Below are positions 45,297 through 54,300 of a DNA stretch of 64,000 nt, piece by piece. Origin of the DNA: JBBIOU01 sp037443205 (GTDB lineage Bacteria; Bacteroidota; Bacteroidia; Flavobacteriales_D; UBA2798). A program made the position numbers and the translations under genes. The first letter of the stretch is position 1, and each line of letters opens with the position of its first letter. The notes under the pieces were generated by a model. That model worked only from the letters and a program-made list of their open reading frames with translations, was not told where the DNA came from and did not search any database. The stretch covers positions 18,683 to 82,682 of the forward strand of contig JBBIOU010000014.1 in NCBI GenBank assembly GCA_037443205.1, in the 5' to 3' direction.

Positions 45297-46136
45297 ATGC
45301 AGGCTCAATTACAATCATTAACAGCTTTACAAAAGGCAATATTTTTTAAAGACGCACGTAATTTTCAGATAGTATTTCTTTCGTGCTTTCTAATTTATGG
45401 CATTTGGAATTTAGGCTGGGATGTTGAAATAAACCGTTACACCATCATCTTTACAAGTTGTTTAATTACACAAGCGCTGGCAATTTGGTTTTTAAAAATT
45501 CCCGCTCATTCATTAAAAAGTGCATTAATTACCTCGCTGGGTTTAAGTATATTGTTTAAAGCCGACTCATCATTAGCCCTGGCAATGGGCGCATTTTTTG
45601 CCATAGCTTCAAAATTTATTATCCGCATAAATGGCAAACATTTATTTAATCCGGCAAACTTCGGTATTGTAGCTTGTATATTAGTAACTGAACAAGCCTG
45701 GATATCTCCCGGGCAATGGGGAAGCTCGGCAGTACTTTGGTTTATTGTAGGTTCAGCAGGATTGTCGGTAGTTTTTAAAGTAGGCCGCTTAGATACCAGT
45801 TTTGCATTTTTAGGAACCTTATTTTTTCTGGATTACATTAGAAATATTTTATATCTGGGGTGGGACTTTGATTTTTTAATACATAAATACACCAATGGCT
45901 CGTTGTTGTTGTTTACTTTTTTTATGATAACCGACCCTGCCACCACCCCTAATCATAAATGGGCAAGATATATTTGGTCGGCAAGTGTAGCTGTTGTAAG
46001 TTTTATACTGCAAAACAAATTACAGGTACATACCGCTCCTTTATGGGCCTTATTTTTTGTATCGCCATTCACTTTTTTATTCGATAAAATATTTGTTGCT
46101 CAAAAATTTGAATGGATTAAAATTTCAAATAAGTAA
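45297..46136 (+). CDS. NqrB/RnfD-like integral membrane protein, stand-alone
   Basis: A 279-residue polytopic protein of the NqrB/RnfD/RnfD-like family, with about nine membrane segments. Conserved segments are NGKHLFNPANFGIVACILVTEQAWISPGQWG (the FMN/quinone-side block) and FFMITDPATTPNHKWARYIWSASVAV. Normally such subunits sit in multi-gene nqr or rnf operons; none is near. It is followed 21 bases later by a DUF2330 gene, with which it seems to be cotranscribed. It may be a membrane flavoprotein used by the partner; this is inference. Confidence 0.75.
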   Translation: MQAQLQSLTALQKAIFFKDARNFQIVFLSCFLIYGIWNLGWDVEINRYTIIFTSCLITQALAIWFLKIPAHSLKSALITSLGLSILFKADSSLALAMGAFFAIASKFIIRINGKHLFNPANFGIVACILVTEQAWISPGQWGSSAVLWFIVGSAGLSVVFKVGRLDTSFAFLGTLFFLDYIRNILYLGWDFDFLIHKYTNGSLLLFTFFMITDPATTPNHKWARYIWSASVAVVSFILQNKLQVHTAPLWALFFVSPFTFLFDKIFVAQKFEWIKISNK

Positions 46137-46157
46137 AACCATTAAAAAAATCATACT

Positions 46158-47627
46158 ATGAAAACAATTATTAAAAAAACCATGTTGTTTGTTACGCTCT
46201 TAACCTATAGTGTTCAAACTTACTCTTTTTGCGGATTTTATGTTGCTAAAGCTGATATCAAATTATTTAACAAAACATCGCAGGTAATTTTAGTACGCGA
46301 TGGTAACCGCACTGTTGTAACCATGAGTAACGACTTTCAGGGAAATGCCAAAGATTTTGCACTGGTAGTACCTGTACCGGTAGTACTAAAAGAGAATGAC
46401 ATTAAGGTAGTTAAACGTGCTATCTTTGATAAATTAGATACCTACTCAGGGCCACGCTTAGTTGAATATTACGATGAAAATCCTTGCTATAACTATTATG
46501 AATATTCATATAATTTTTCCTCAAGAGCTATACCCTCGTCTTCAAAAGATAAAATGACATTGGAAAAAAATAAAGACGATAAATCATATGGTGTAACCAT
46601 AGAAGCAAAATATACGGTTGGAGAATATGACATACTCATATTATCGGCTAAAGAATCGGTAGGGTTAAAAGACTGGTTAATTTTAAATGGTTATAAAATA
46701 CCCGAAACGGCTCACGAAGTATTAGATCCCTATATAAAGAGCAACTTGAAATTTTTTGTTGTTAAAGTTAATCTGGAAAAATTAAAAGGAAACGAATTTC
46801 AAACACTCAACCCTATACAAATCAGCTATGAATCACCCAAATTTATGTTACCCATACGTTTGGGGATGGCAAATGCTGATGGTTCGCAAGATATGATTGT
46901 ATATGCATTTACAAAAACAGGTCGTGTAGAATGTTCAAACTACCGCACGGTAAAAATACCCACTGATAGAAATATTCCGTTAGGAGTAAGGCCAAAATTC
47001 GGGCAATTTTATGCTGATCTATTTAAAAAAGTGTGGAAATACGAAAATAAAAATGCTATATTTTTAGAATATGCCTGGAACGTATCGCCCAATTTTGGAG
47101 GCATGAAATGCGACCCTTGTGTAGGTCCACCACCTATTTACAGCGACTTAAAAGAGGCAGGTGTAGAATGGGTTAACCCCAATGCAATGACAAATCCAAA
47201 TGTATTTTTTACACGCTTGCATGTTCGTTATTCGCGCGATAAGTTTCCGCAAGACTTATTATTTCAGGTTACTCCTAATACCGAACATTTTCAAGGCAGA
47301 TATATACTTACCAATCCGGCCTGGGGTGGTTTTGAATGCGATGCCGGACAGGAATATTTAAAAAATCTGACTGTCAAAAGAAAAAAAGAAGTTGAAGAAT
47401 TAGCTGCATTAACCGGATGGGATGTAACTGCATATATTCCCTATATTACTGAATTAAATAAGTATATTAAAGATAAAGAATTTAAGAAAAATGACTTTAC
47501 CCCTGTTTACGGTGCTAATCCATACGACAACAATCATCAACCCAAAATCATCTTTACCATCGGATTAAGTTTACTTTTAATTCTGTTGATGATTTGGTTT
47601 AATAAACTGCATAAGGTAAAAGCTTAG
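46158..47627 (+). CDS. DUF2330 domain membrane-anchored protein
   Basis: A 489-residue protein of the DUF2330 family. A signal peptide precedes FCGFYVAKADIKLFNKTSQVILVRDGNRTVVTMSNDFQG, the family start. The middle contains VVPVPVVLKENDIKVVKRAIFDKLDTYSGPRLVEYYDENPC and VKPEITAHEVLD-type segments, followed by a C-terminal membrane helix (IIFTIGLSLLLILLMIWF, about residues 466-483). Cysteines in GMKCDPCVGPPP suggest a redox or metal-binding site. Function is unknown. It lies downstream of the NqrB/RnfD-like gene and is ended by a strong terminator at 47647-47685. Confidence 0.85.
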   Translation: MKTIIKKTMLFVTLLTYSVQTYSFCGFYVAKADIKLFNKTSQVILVRDGNRTVVTMSNDFQGNAKDFALVVPVPVVLKENDIKVVKRAIFDKLDTYSGPRLVEYYDENPCYNYYEYSYNFSSRAIPSSSKDKMTLEKNKDDKSYGVTIEAKYTVGEYDILILSAKESVGLKDWLILNGYKIPETAHEVLDPYIKSNLKFFVVKVNLEKLKGNEFQTLNPIQISYESPKFMLPIRLGMANADGSQDMIVYAFTKTGRVECSNYRTVKIPTDRNIPLGVRPKFGQFYADLFKKVWKYENKNAIFLEYAWNVSPNFGGMKCDPCVGPPPIYSDLKEAGVEWVNPNAMTNPNVFFTRLHVRYSRDKFPQDLLFQVTPNTEHFQGRYILTNPAWGGFECDAGQEYLKNLTVKRKKEVEELAALTGWDVTAYIPYITELNKYIKDKEFKKNDFTPVYGANPYDNNHQPKIIFTIGLSLLLILLMIWFNKLHKVKA

Positions 47628-47646
47628 TTTATGAGCAGTATTACAA

Positions 47647-47685
47647 ACTAAAAACCCCCTGAACAATACTCAGGGGGTTTTTAGT
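47647..47685. terminator. bidirectional rho-independent terminator
   Basis: A perfect 16-bp stem: ACTAAAAACCCCCTGA (47647-47662) and TCAGGGGGTTTTTAGT (47670-47685) around a 7-base loop, with A and T runs on both sides. It ends the DUF2330 gene on the plus strand and the tRNA gene on the minus strand. Its outermost base pair uses the discriminator base of the tRNA at 47685. Confidence 0.9.
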
Positions 47686-47758
47686 AGCGGGGAGCAGGAT
47701 CGAACTGCCGACCTCAGGGTTATGAATCCTGCGCTCTAACCAGCTGAGCTACCCCGCC
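47685..47758 (-). tRNA. tRNA-Met (anticodon CAT)
   Basis: 74 bases on the minus strand folding as a cloverleaf: acceptor GGCGGGG with CCCCGCT, D arm GCTC...GAGC, anticodon loop TTCATAA with anticodon CAT, T arm GGCAG-TTCGATC-CTGCT, discriminator A, no encoded CCA. The G-rich anticodon-stem base pairs of an initiator tRNA are absent, so it is an elongator Met tRNA (or, less likely, the lysidine-type Ile tRNA). The anticodon stem ends in an A-C mismatch, which is slightly unusual. Confidence 0.93.
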
Positions 47759-47837
47759 AAAAGAAGTTGCAAATATAGAAAAATATAAAAATAAAAAATG
47801 CTATTTATATTCTTTACTATTTGGTTTATGATAACAA

Positions 47838-48443
47838 TTATATCAGGTAGTTTATGACAAAATATTGACCGGCATCAAAAAATACGGTTAATATATAAAG
47901 CCATATGGTATTTTCTATGTATTTATCGCCTGTATTTCTGAAAATTATATTACCCGCAAGTCCAAGCAGGCCGGTGAAAAAATAAATATAAATTCCCGCG
48001 TCCGATTCGTTAAAAGGAATCAACATCAATATAAATGCAGTTATGGCAGTAGTATAAAGCAATAAATATGTCCAAAAATAAGCAGGGTATTTTATCTGTT
48101 TGATTAAAACTATGGGAAACAAAATAGCAATAAAAACAATAAGTAATATCATTGTATAAAATAAAGTATTTACTTCATATGCTTCGTAAAATATGGCGCA
48201 TATACATAGTAACACAAATGCCGTGAAAAGATAGTAACCGTAGTTTTGATAGTTATGATCTTTATGTTGCAGATACAGAATAAATGCCACTACGGCTATA
48301 ATAATCCCATTATAAGGTAATGGCGGCAAAAAATATTGTGGTTGGCCAAACAAATTAAACAAACCGAAAATAATCCAGGTAAGAACTGTAGATAAAATTA
48401 TTTTTTCCGATTTATTCAAATAACTATTACTTAATAACCCCAA
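47838..48443 (-). CDS. hypothetical polytopic membrane protein
   Basis: A 201-residue protein with six or seven hydrophobic segments (for instance IILSTVLTWIIFGLFNLF, GIIIAVVAFILYL, LLIVFIAILFPIVLI and IWLYILTVFFDAGQYFVI) separated by short charged loops. No family is recognised. It overlaps the end of the upstream lipoprotein gene by 13 bases and so is probably translated with it. The three genes 47838-49718 form a minus-strand run of envelope proteins. Confidence 0.75.
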   Translation of the reverse strand: MGLLSNSYLNKSEKIILSTVLTWIIFGLFNLFGQPQYFLPPLPYNGIIIAVVAFILYLQHKDHNYQNYGYYLFTAFVLLCICAIFYEAYEVNTLFYTMILLIVFIAILFPIVLIKQIKYPAYFWTYLLLYTTAITAFILMLIPFNESDAGIYIYFFTGLLGLAGNIIFRNTGDKYIENTIWLYILTVFFDAGQYFVINYLI

Positions 48444-49030
48444 ACAAAATTAGATATATATACATCGTAAAGCGAATCCTTTTTGCTATCTTTAACAAAA
48501 TGGTCATTTATTTCGAGTACTTCAAGAGGTTCATATTCATATCCGTTCCATATATGGATAATGGTGATGGTACCCACTTGTTTATCAATATACCTTACCA
48601 AAATATCATAACAACCGGATGGAGTTGTACGCATTTCCAGTAGCTCACCTTTTAAATTATTGGTAATTATATATTTTCCGTTTCTGTAAACAATATTGAT
48701 TACCTGTGGGGTATGTGAGTAAACACCTTCTTTTACTTCAACTAAAAAACCTTCGTCAAAACCTTTGCCCGTATTATCAAAAACCCTGAACAGTTTGTGG
48801 TCGCAAAATGGCATGTTTAAACTGTCAGATAAATGCTTATTGTTGCTGTTTAAGCAAAGTTTTATTTCGTGCATAATATTTTTTACAATGGTGTCGGTAT
48901 AGGGCGGATAACTTAAATCAATAAGTATTTTACGCGACTCAAATTTTATATCAGTGTTTTTATTGTTTTCTGAATTATTGCACGACAAACAAATTATAAC
49001 TGCAAACAGCGTAACCAAAATATGTTTCAT
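48431..49030 (-). CDS. hypothetical lipoprotein
   Basis: A 199-residue protein with a lipoprotein signal (TLFAVIICLSC, lipobox Cys about residue 17) and a mature domain without recognised family. It contains IRNEIKLCLN-like helices, VEVKEGVYSHTPQVINIVYRNGKYIITNNLKGELLEMRT and ends SNFVWGY. It sits between a beta-barrel gene (4 bases downstream of that gene's stop) and a membrane protein gene that overlaps it by 13 bases. Confidence 0.7.
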   Translation of the reverse strand: MKHILVTLFAVIICLSCNNSENNKNTDIKFESRKILIDLSYPPYTDTIVKNIMHEIKLCLNSNNKHLSDSLNMPFCDHKLFRVFDNTGKGFDEGFLVEVKEGVYSHTPQVINIVYRNGKYIITNNLKGELLEMRTTPSGCYDILVRYIDKQVGTITIIHIWNGYEYEPLEVLEINDHFVKDSKKDSLYDVYISNFVWGY

Positions 49031-49034
49031 GTAT

Positions 49035-49718
49035 TTAAAAATGAAAATTTATACCTGCTTGTAAAACTATTTGCCTGCTATATGCGCCTTCAGTAAATGT
49101 TCCTTTAAAGGTAGCGGGCAAATTGTTATTTATGCGTAACCCGGTAAATATAGAGGATTTTCGGCTTAGCAAGTAATTTATTCCGCCAGAAAATGTAAAA
49201 GCAGGTGCATAATATAAAAATCCTTTTTCGGTATTTGTGGCATTTGCATTACCACTGGTGTTTTCTAAAAATTTATAGTGTCTTTTGTAGCTTATGTGGT
49301 TGTTTATACCCAGCGTTATGTAAGGAACTAATTTTTTTTTTCTGTTTAAAAAAAATCTTTTTACCCACTCTACAATTATATCGCTGTAATTAACCTCAAT
49401 TTGAGTAAAAGTATTTGTAAACAGGGTATTTTCACTTGCCGGAATACGACTGGTTTTATATAATGCGGCTGCTAATTGCAGTGATGAAGATTGACTTAAA
49501 TTTATTCCTGCCTGCAAACCTCCTCCGGGTGCATACAATGTATTGTATAAATCAGTATTCGGATTAAAATAAAAACCGGCATTGGCAAACATGTGTATAC
49601 CGGCATAGTAGCCATTGCTAAGATTACTGTTTTTTGTACAACCGCAATCTCCTCCCTTTTTCTGAGCAAAGCAAAATAAGGGAGTAAACAAAATAAATAT
49701 ATATCCAAAAACTTTCAT
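49035..49718 (-). CDS. small outer-membrane beta-barrel protein
   Basis: A 227-residue protein with a signal peptide (YIFILFTPLFCFAQ), a short Cys-rich stretch (KKGGDCGCTKNS) and then alternating amphipathic strands ending in QIVLQAGINFHF, the C-terminal Phe typical of outer-membrane barrels. Strands such as GYYAGIHMFANAGFYFN and SLQLAAALYKTS support an eight-stranded-type barrel. No specific family. It is the first gene of the envelope run 49718 to 47838. Confidence 0.7.
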   Translation of the reverse strand: MKVFGYIFILFTPLFCFAQKKGGDCGCTKNSNLSNGYYAGIHMFANAGFYFNPNTDLYNTLYAPGGGLQAGINLSQSSSLQLAAALYKTSRIPASENTLFTNTFTQIEVNYSDIIVEWVKRFFLNRKKKLVPYITLGINNHISYKRHYKFLENTSGNANATNTEKGFLYYAPAFTFSGGINYLLSRKSSIFTGLRINNNLPATFKGTFTEGAYSRQIVLQAGINFHF

Positions 49719-49763
49719 AGCATTATGTATAAGTAAACTTTAAACGTACACTCAACAAAATGG

Positions 49764-50627
49764 TTAATTTATATTAAATATTTTATAAGACAAGACCAAA
49801 GATTCATTAAATAAATCTTCCTTCACATTGGTATGAATACCTTTTGATTTAAACCAGGAAAGCATTTTTTCGGTAGGCATGTTTCCCGTTAATTTATCTG
49901 CCGCCATCGGGCATCCACCAAAACCCTTTATGGCACCATCAAAACTTCTGCATCCCGCTTGCCAGGCTGCCTCTATTTTTTCTTGCCAGGTTTGCGGAGT
50001 AGTATGCAAATGCGCGCCAATGTTTACCTCAGGCAAAGAAGGTATAAGTGTTGAAAATAATTGCTTAATATTTTCGGGATTGGAAATCCCTGTTGTATCA
50101 GCAAGTGCAATATCCTTTATTCCTATCTTTGAATACAGCTCATTACACCATTTAATCGCTATGTCTGTGCTCCATTCATCTCCATATGGATTGCCGAATG
50201 CCATGGATATATATATCAACAAAGTTTTATTGGACGAGTCGCAGATATTTTTAATTTCACTAACCCTTTGCAAAGATTCGGCTATTCCGGCATTGGTATT
50301 TCTTTTTTGAAAAGTTTCTGAAATAGAAAACGGATACCCTAAAAATGTTATTTCATCATAAGCAGATGCTTCGCGTGCTCCTCTTTCATTAGCTACAATT
50401 GCCAATAACTTGGTTGATGCATTATTTAAATCCAGCTTTTTTAATACCTGTGCCGTATCCTGCATTTGAGGAATTGCCTTAGGACTAACAAAACTCCCAA
50501 AATCCAATACCTCAAAACCTACCTTTAATAATGCGTTTAAATATTCAATTTTAAATTCTGTGGGGATAAATGTATGTATGCCCTGCATGGCATCTCTTGG
50601 ACATTCGGTTATTTTTACCTGCATCAT
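49764..50627 (-). CDS. hydroxymethylglutaryl-CoA lyase-like enzyme
   Basis: A 287-residue TIM-barrel enzyme of the DRE-TIM/HMGL family. The active-site start is ECPRDAMQG (Arg and Asp kept, Gly to Ala change before Met). Other blocks: YISMAFGNPYGDEWS, DIALADTTGISNPE, NIGAHLHTTP with metal-binding His residues, and FDGAIKGFGGCPMA near the active-site Cys. HMG-CoA lyase splits HMG-CoA to acetoacetate and acetyl-CoA in leucine breakdown; the near relatives act on citramalyl- or other CoA esters. No other leucine-degradation gene is close. Its start is divergent from the Sua5 gene. Confidence 0.82.
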   Translation of the reverse strand: MMQVKITECPRDAMQGIHTFIPTEFKIEYLNALLKVGFEVLDFGSFVSPKAIPQMQDTAQVLKKLDLNNASTKLLAIVANERGAREASAYDEITFLGYPFSISETFQKRNTNAGIAESLQRVSEIKNICDSSNKTLLIYISMAFGNPYGDEWSTDIAIKWCNELYSKIGIKDIALADTTGISNPENIKQLFSTLIPSLPEVNIGAHLHTTPQTWQEKIEAAWQAGCRSFDGAIKGFGGCPMAADKLTGNMPTEKMLSWFKSKGIHTNVKEDLFNESLVLSYKIFNIN

Positions 50628-50631
50628 AGCA

Positions 50632-50639
50632 CAAAAATA
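50632..50639 (-). promoter_or_regulatory. -7 box for the HMG-CoA-lyase-like gene
   Basis: TATTTTTG on the minus strand, only 4 bases upstream of the ATG, so the transcript may be nearly leaderless. It is paired with TATATTTG on the plus strand at 50677-50684 before the Sua5-type gene. Confidence 0.4.
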
Positions 50640-50687
50640 TGTATTTTATCGTAGTGAAGCGTGGTATAAAAAAACCTATATTTGAAA

Positions 50688-51314
50688 ATGCTTTTAGAAA
50701 TACACCCTAAAAACCCCGATACTCGTAAAATTAATATGGTTGTTCAACACCTTGAGCAAGGCGGGGTAATTATTTTTCCTACTGATACCATTTATAGTTT
50801 TGGATGTTCTTTATTAAAATATAAAGCTATTGAGAAATTAGCCCGGTTAAAAAATGTAAAACCCGAAAAACATAACTTTTCTATTATCTGCAGTAATTTA
50901 AGCAATCTATCAAGTTATGCAAAAGTTTCTAATGCTGCCTATAAATTGATGAAAAATGTTTTACCCGGACCTTACACGTTTATTTTACCTGCCAGCAATA
51001 ATGTACCCAAATATTTTAGTACCAATAAAAAAACCATTGGTATAAGAGTACCCGATAATGCAATATGCACGGAATTAATCACGCAATTAGGTCATCCATT
51101 GGTATCAACTTCTATACATGATGACGATGATATAATTGAATACTCTACCGACCCCGAATTAATTTACGAAAAATATAAACACGAAGTAGATCTGGTTATT
51201 AACGGGGGTTACGGAGGCAATATTCCATCCACAGTAATTGACTACACCGCTGATAAACCCATACTTGTCAGAGAAGGAGCAGGAAATACCGATAATTTTT
51301 TAATAGTCGAATAA
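50688..51314 (+). CDS. Sua5/YciO/YrdC family L-threonylcarbamoyladenylate synthase
   Basis: A 208-residue protein starting at ATG 50688; a TTG start at 50682 would fall inside the -7 box TATATTTG and is rejected. The family block GGVIIFPTDTIYSFGCSLL, then LARLKNVKPEKHNFSIICSNLSN, LPGPYTFILPAS and GIRVPDNA is complete. It makes threonylcarbamoyl-AMP for the t6A modification of tRNAs, or belongs to the related YciO group. The SFGC in place of the usual YGLGC may indicate the YciO-type. The gene is followed 12 bases later by the propeller-SpoIIE gene. Confidence 0.88.
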   Translation: MLLEIHPKNPDTRKINMVVQHLEQGGVIIFPTDTIYSFGCSLLKYKAIEKLARLKNVKPEKHNFSIICSNLSNLSSYAKVSNAAYKLMKNVLPGPYTFILPASNNVPKYFSTNKKTIGIRVPDNAICTELITQLGHPLVSTSIHDDDDIIEYSTDPELIYEKYKHEVDLVINGGYGGNIPSTVIDYTADKPILVREGAGNTDNFLIVE

Positions 51315-51326
51315 ATATTTTTTGAT

Positions 51327-54300
51327 ATGAAATACAAACTTTTTTTAACCGCATTATTGCTGTTAAAGTTATATTTTGCGATAGCACAAAATAATTATGT
51401 TTGGAAACAATGGCCAAGCGGCAGGGCTTTTAAAATTAAACCCGATACCATAAAGGCCGGTAAACCAAAAGAGTATGAAATCAAACCCTATATAACTACA
51501 ATTTCAGCGCCAACTAAATATGAGTATTATAAAAATTATGAAACCATAGAAAAACCCGTTATTTGTAATACTAACCTGGATAGCATAACAAAAATTTCGT
51601 TTCAGGAAAAAAAAATCAATTTAAACAAAGTAAAAGCAAAAAGTCCATATACCTACAAATTTAACGGGTGGGGAACTCCAGATTATTTTGTAAGAAATTT
51701 TAAATATGCCGATTTAAGTACCGGTTTTCCGGCAGGAAACGTTAGTCATATCCTGCAAGATAAAAAAGGAAATATGTGGTTTTCTTCAAATGGCAACGGG
51801 TTAATTTGCTTTGATGGTGTTAGATTTAAACATTATACAGAAAAACACGGATTAGGCAATAATTACCTGAAAAAAATGTGTTTTGATAAAGACGATAATT
51901 TATGGTTGGCTACCTGGGGCGGTGGATTTATTAAATTTGACGGTGAATATTTTTATAATTACAGAAACAGTGGATTTCAAACAGAAAATTTCAGTAACGA
52001 CATAGCATGCGACCATTTAAATAATATATGGTTTGCCACCGAAGGCAATGGAATTATAAAGTTTGAAAACGAAAAATTTTACGAATTAACTACATCACAA
52101 GGCTTAAGCAATAACTTTGTCAGAGCACTTGTAATTGACAATAAAAAAAATGTTTGGGCAGCATATAATTCAGGTTGTGTAACAAAAATAACCGATAATC
52201 AATCCTATAATTATTCTATAAAAGATAATGAGAAAAGATATATCATCGAAGCAAAAGCTTTAGCTATTTATAACGACTTATTGGTAATTGCAACTCAAAA
52301 ATCAGGCATCTATATATTTGATGAAAAAACATTTAAACAATATTCTGCAAATTATGGAATGAGCAATGAATATACTTCTGTGTATGTTGATAGTGCCTCA
52401 AACATCTGGCTGAGTATATGGAATTTTGGTATAGCAAAATTAAATTTTAACACCAACAGATACACCTATTTTGATTCATACTCCGGTATAAAAACTCTGG
52501 GTATATATGCTGTATATGCCGACAATGGAATTTGCTGGATAGGCACCAACAATGCAGGAGTTATGCGCTATAATGGGGATGAAATTTTTCATATAAGCAG
52601 TAACTATGGTCTCCCATCTGATTATATTACACATATAACCAAAGATAAAAACGATAATCTTTGGTTTGCTTCAAACTCTGCAGGTATATTTAAATTTGAC
52701 GGTGAAAATTTTTATCAATATTCCACAAAAGAAGGTTTTATTCATTATAACTGCACATCTATATACCCGACTAAGGATAACAGTATTTGGGTAAGTACAT
52801 ACGGAGGCGGAGTTTGTATGCTTAAAGACAATAAAATATATTGGTACTCAACCAAAGATGGACTCGCAACAAATAATATTCGCTGGATAACCGCAGATAA
52901 TAACAATAATATATGGTTTGCCTATGCCGGTGAAGGGATTGCAAAATTTGACGGCAAAAAAATATATGAATATACCATTGAACAAGGTTTACCCCATAAC
53001 GATGTTAGAAATATAATATGCGACCATGAAAACAATATATGGTTTACTACCTGGGATGGCGGCATGGCAAAATTTGACGGAGTGAATTTTTATCATTATA
53101 ACAATGTGAATAGCATTAACACCAACGTTACCTCTTGCTTATTTTTAGATAAAGAAAATAATGTATGGTTAGGTACAGAAGGAGGCGGATTAAGTAAAAT
53201 TTCAAACAATAGAATATTGCACCTCACAACCAAAGAAGGTTTAAGTAATGATATGATTACAGGCATTACACAATCGGACAATGGTAATATATGGGTAACC
53301 ACTATAAACGGTATAAATCTAATCGAACAAGAAAATAACAATTATAAAATAAAACAATTTGGCTTAAATGACGGATTAAACGGACTTTCATTTTATCATA
53401 ACTCCATTTTTTACGACAATAAGATTGTATTAGCCGGAAGTGAAAAAAATCTAACCTTAATTAATGAAAATTTATTGAACAAAAAAAATGAACCTCCTCA
53501 AGTATACCTTTCTGATTTACTTGTAAATCATACAATTCCCGACTGGGATAGTTTAATACAAAAAAAGGAAATTCAGATTAGTAATTTTTACAAATGGACT
53601 GATTTACCCATAAAACCCACATTTAAATACACATGCAATAATCTTACCTTTATATTTCACGCCATAAGTTGGGGAAACGAGCATCACATCAAATATCGTT
53701 ATATGCTCAACACGGTAGATATGACATGGCATCCTGCCGGCAAAAACAACGAAGCCGGTTATAACAATCTGCCACCCGGTGAACATACGTTTTATGTTCA
53801 AGCAAGTATTGACGGTATAAATTGGTCTGAATCTGCTGTCTATAATTTTATCATCAGCCCACCCTGGTGGCAAACCTGGTTATTCAGAGTAATTGCAATA
53901 TGTTTCGGCCTATTTCTTATTTTGATGATATTCAGGTGGCGAACTGCCACACTCAGAAAAAGACAAAGAGAGTTAGAAAAAATTGTTCGGGAGCGCACAC
54001 AAGAAATTCTTTATCAAAAAGAAGAACTGGTAAAACAAAAAAACGAATTAGAAATACAAAAAGAAATTGTTGAAGAAAAAAACCGTGAAATATTAGATAG
54101 TATTAATTATGCCAAACGACTACAGGAAGCAATTTTGCCACCCTTAAAACTGGTGAAGCAAGAACTGGAACAATCTTTTATTATATACAAACCCAAAGAT
54201 ATAGTTGCCGGAGATTTTTACTGGATGCATACTATCGAAAAAAATGCTCAAAAGAAAATAATTTTTGCTGCAGCCGATTGTACCGGACATGGTGTTCCCG

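Noticed and set aside
47685..47758. Initiator tRNA-fMet
   Set aside because: It lacks the unpaired first acceptor position and the three G-C pairs in the anticodon stem.
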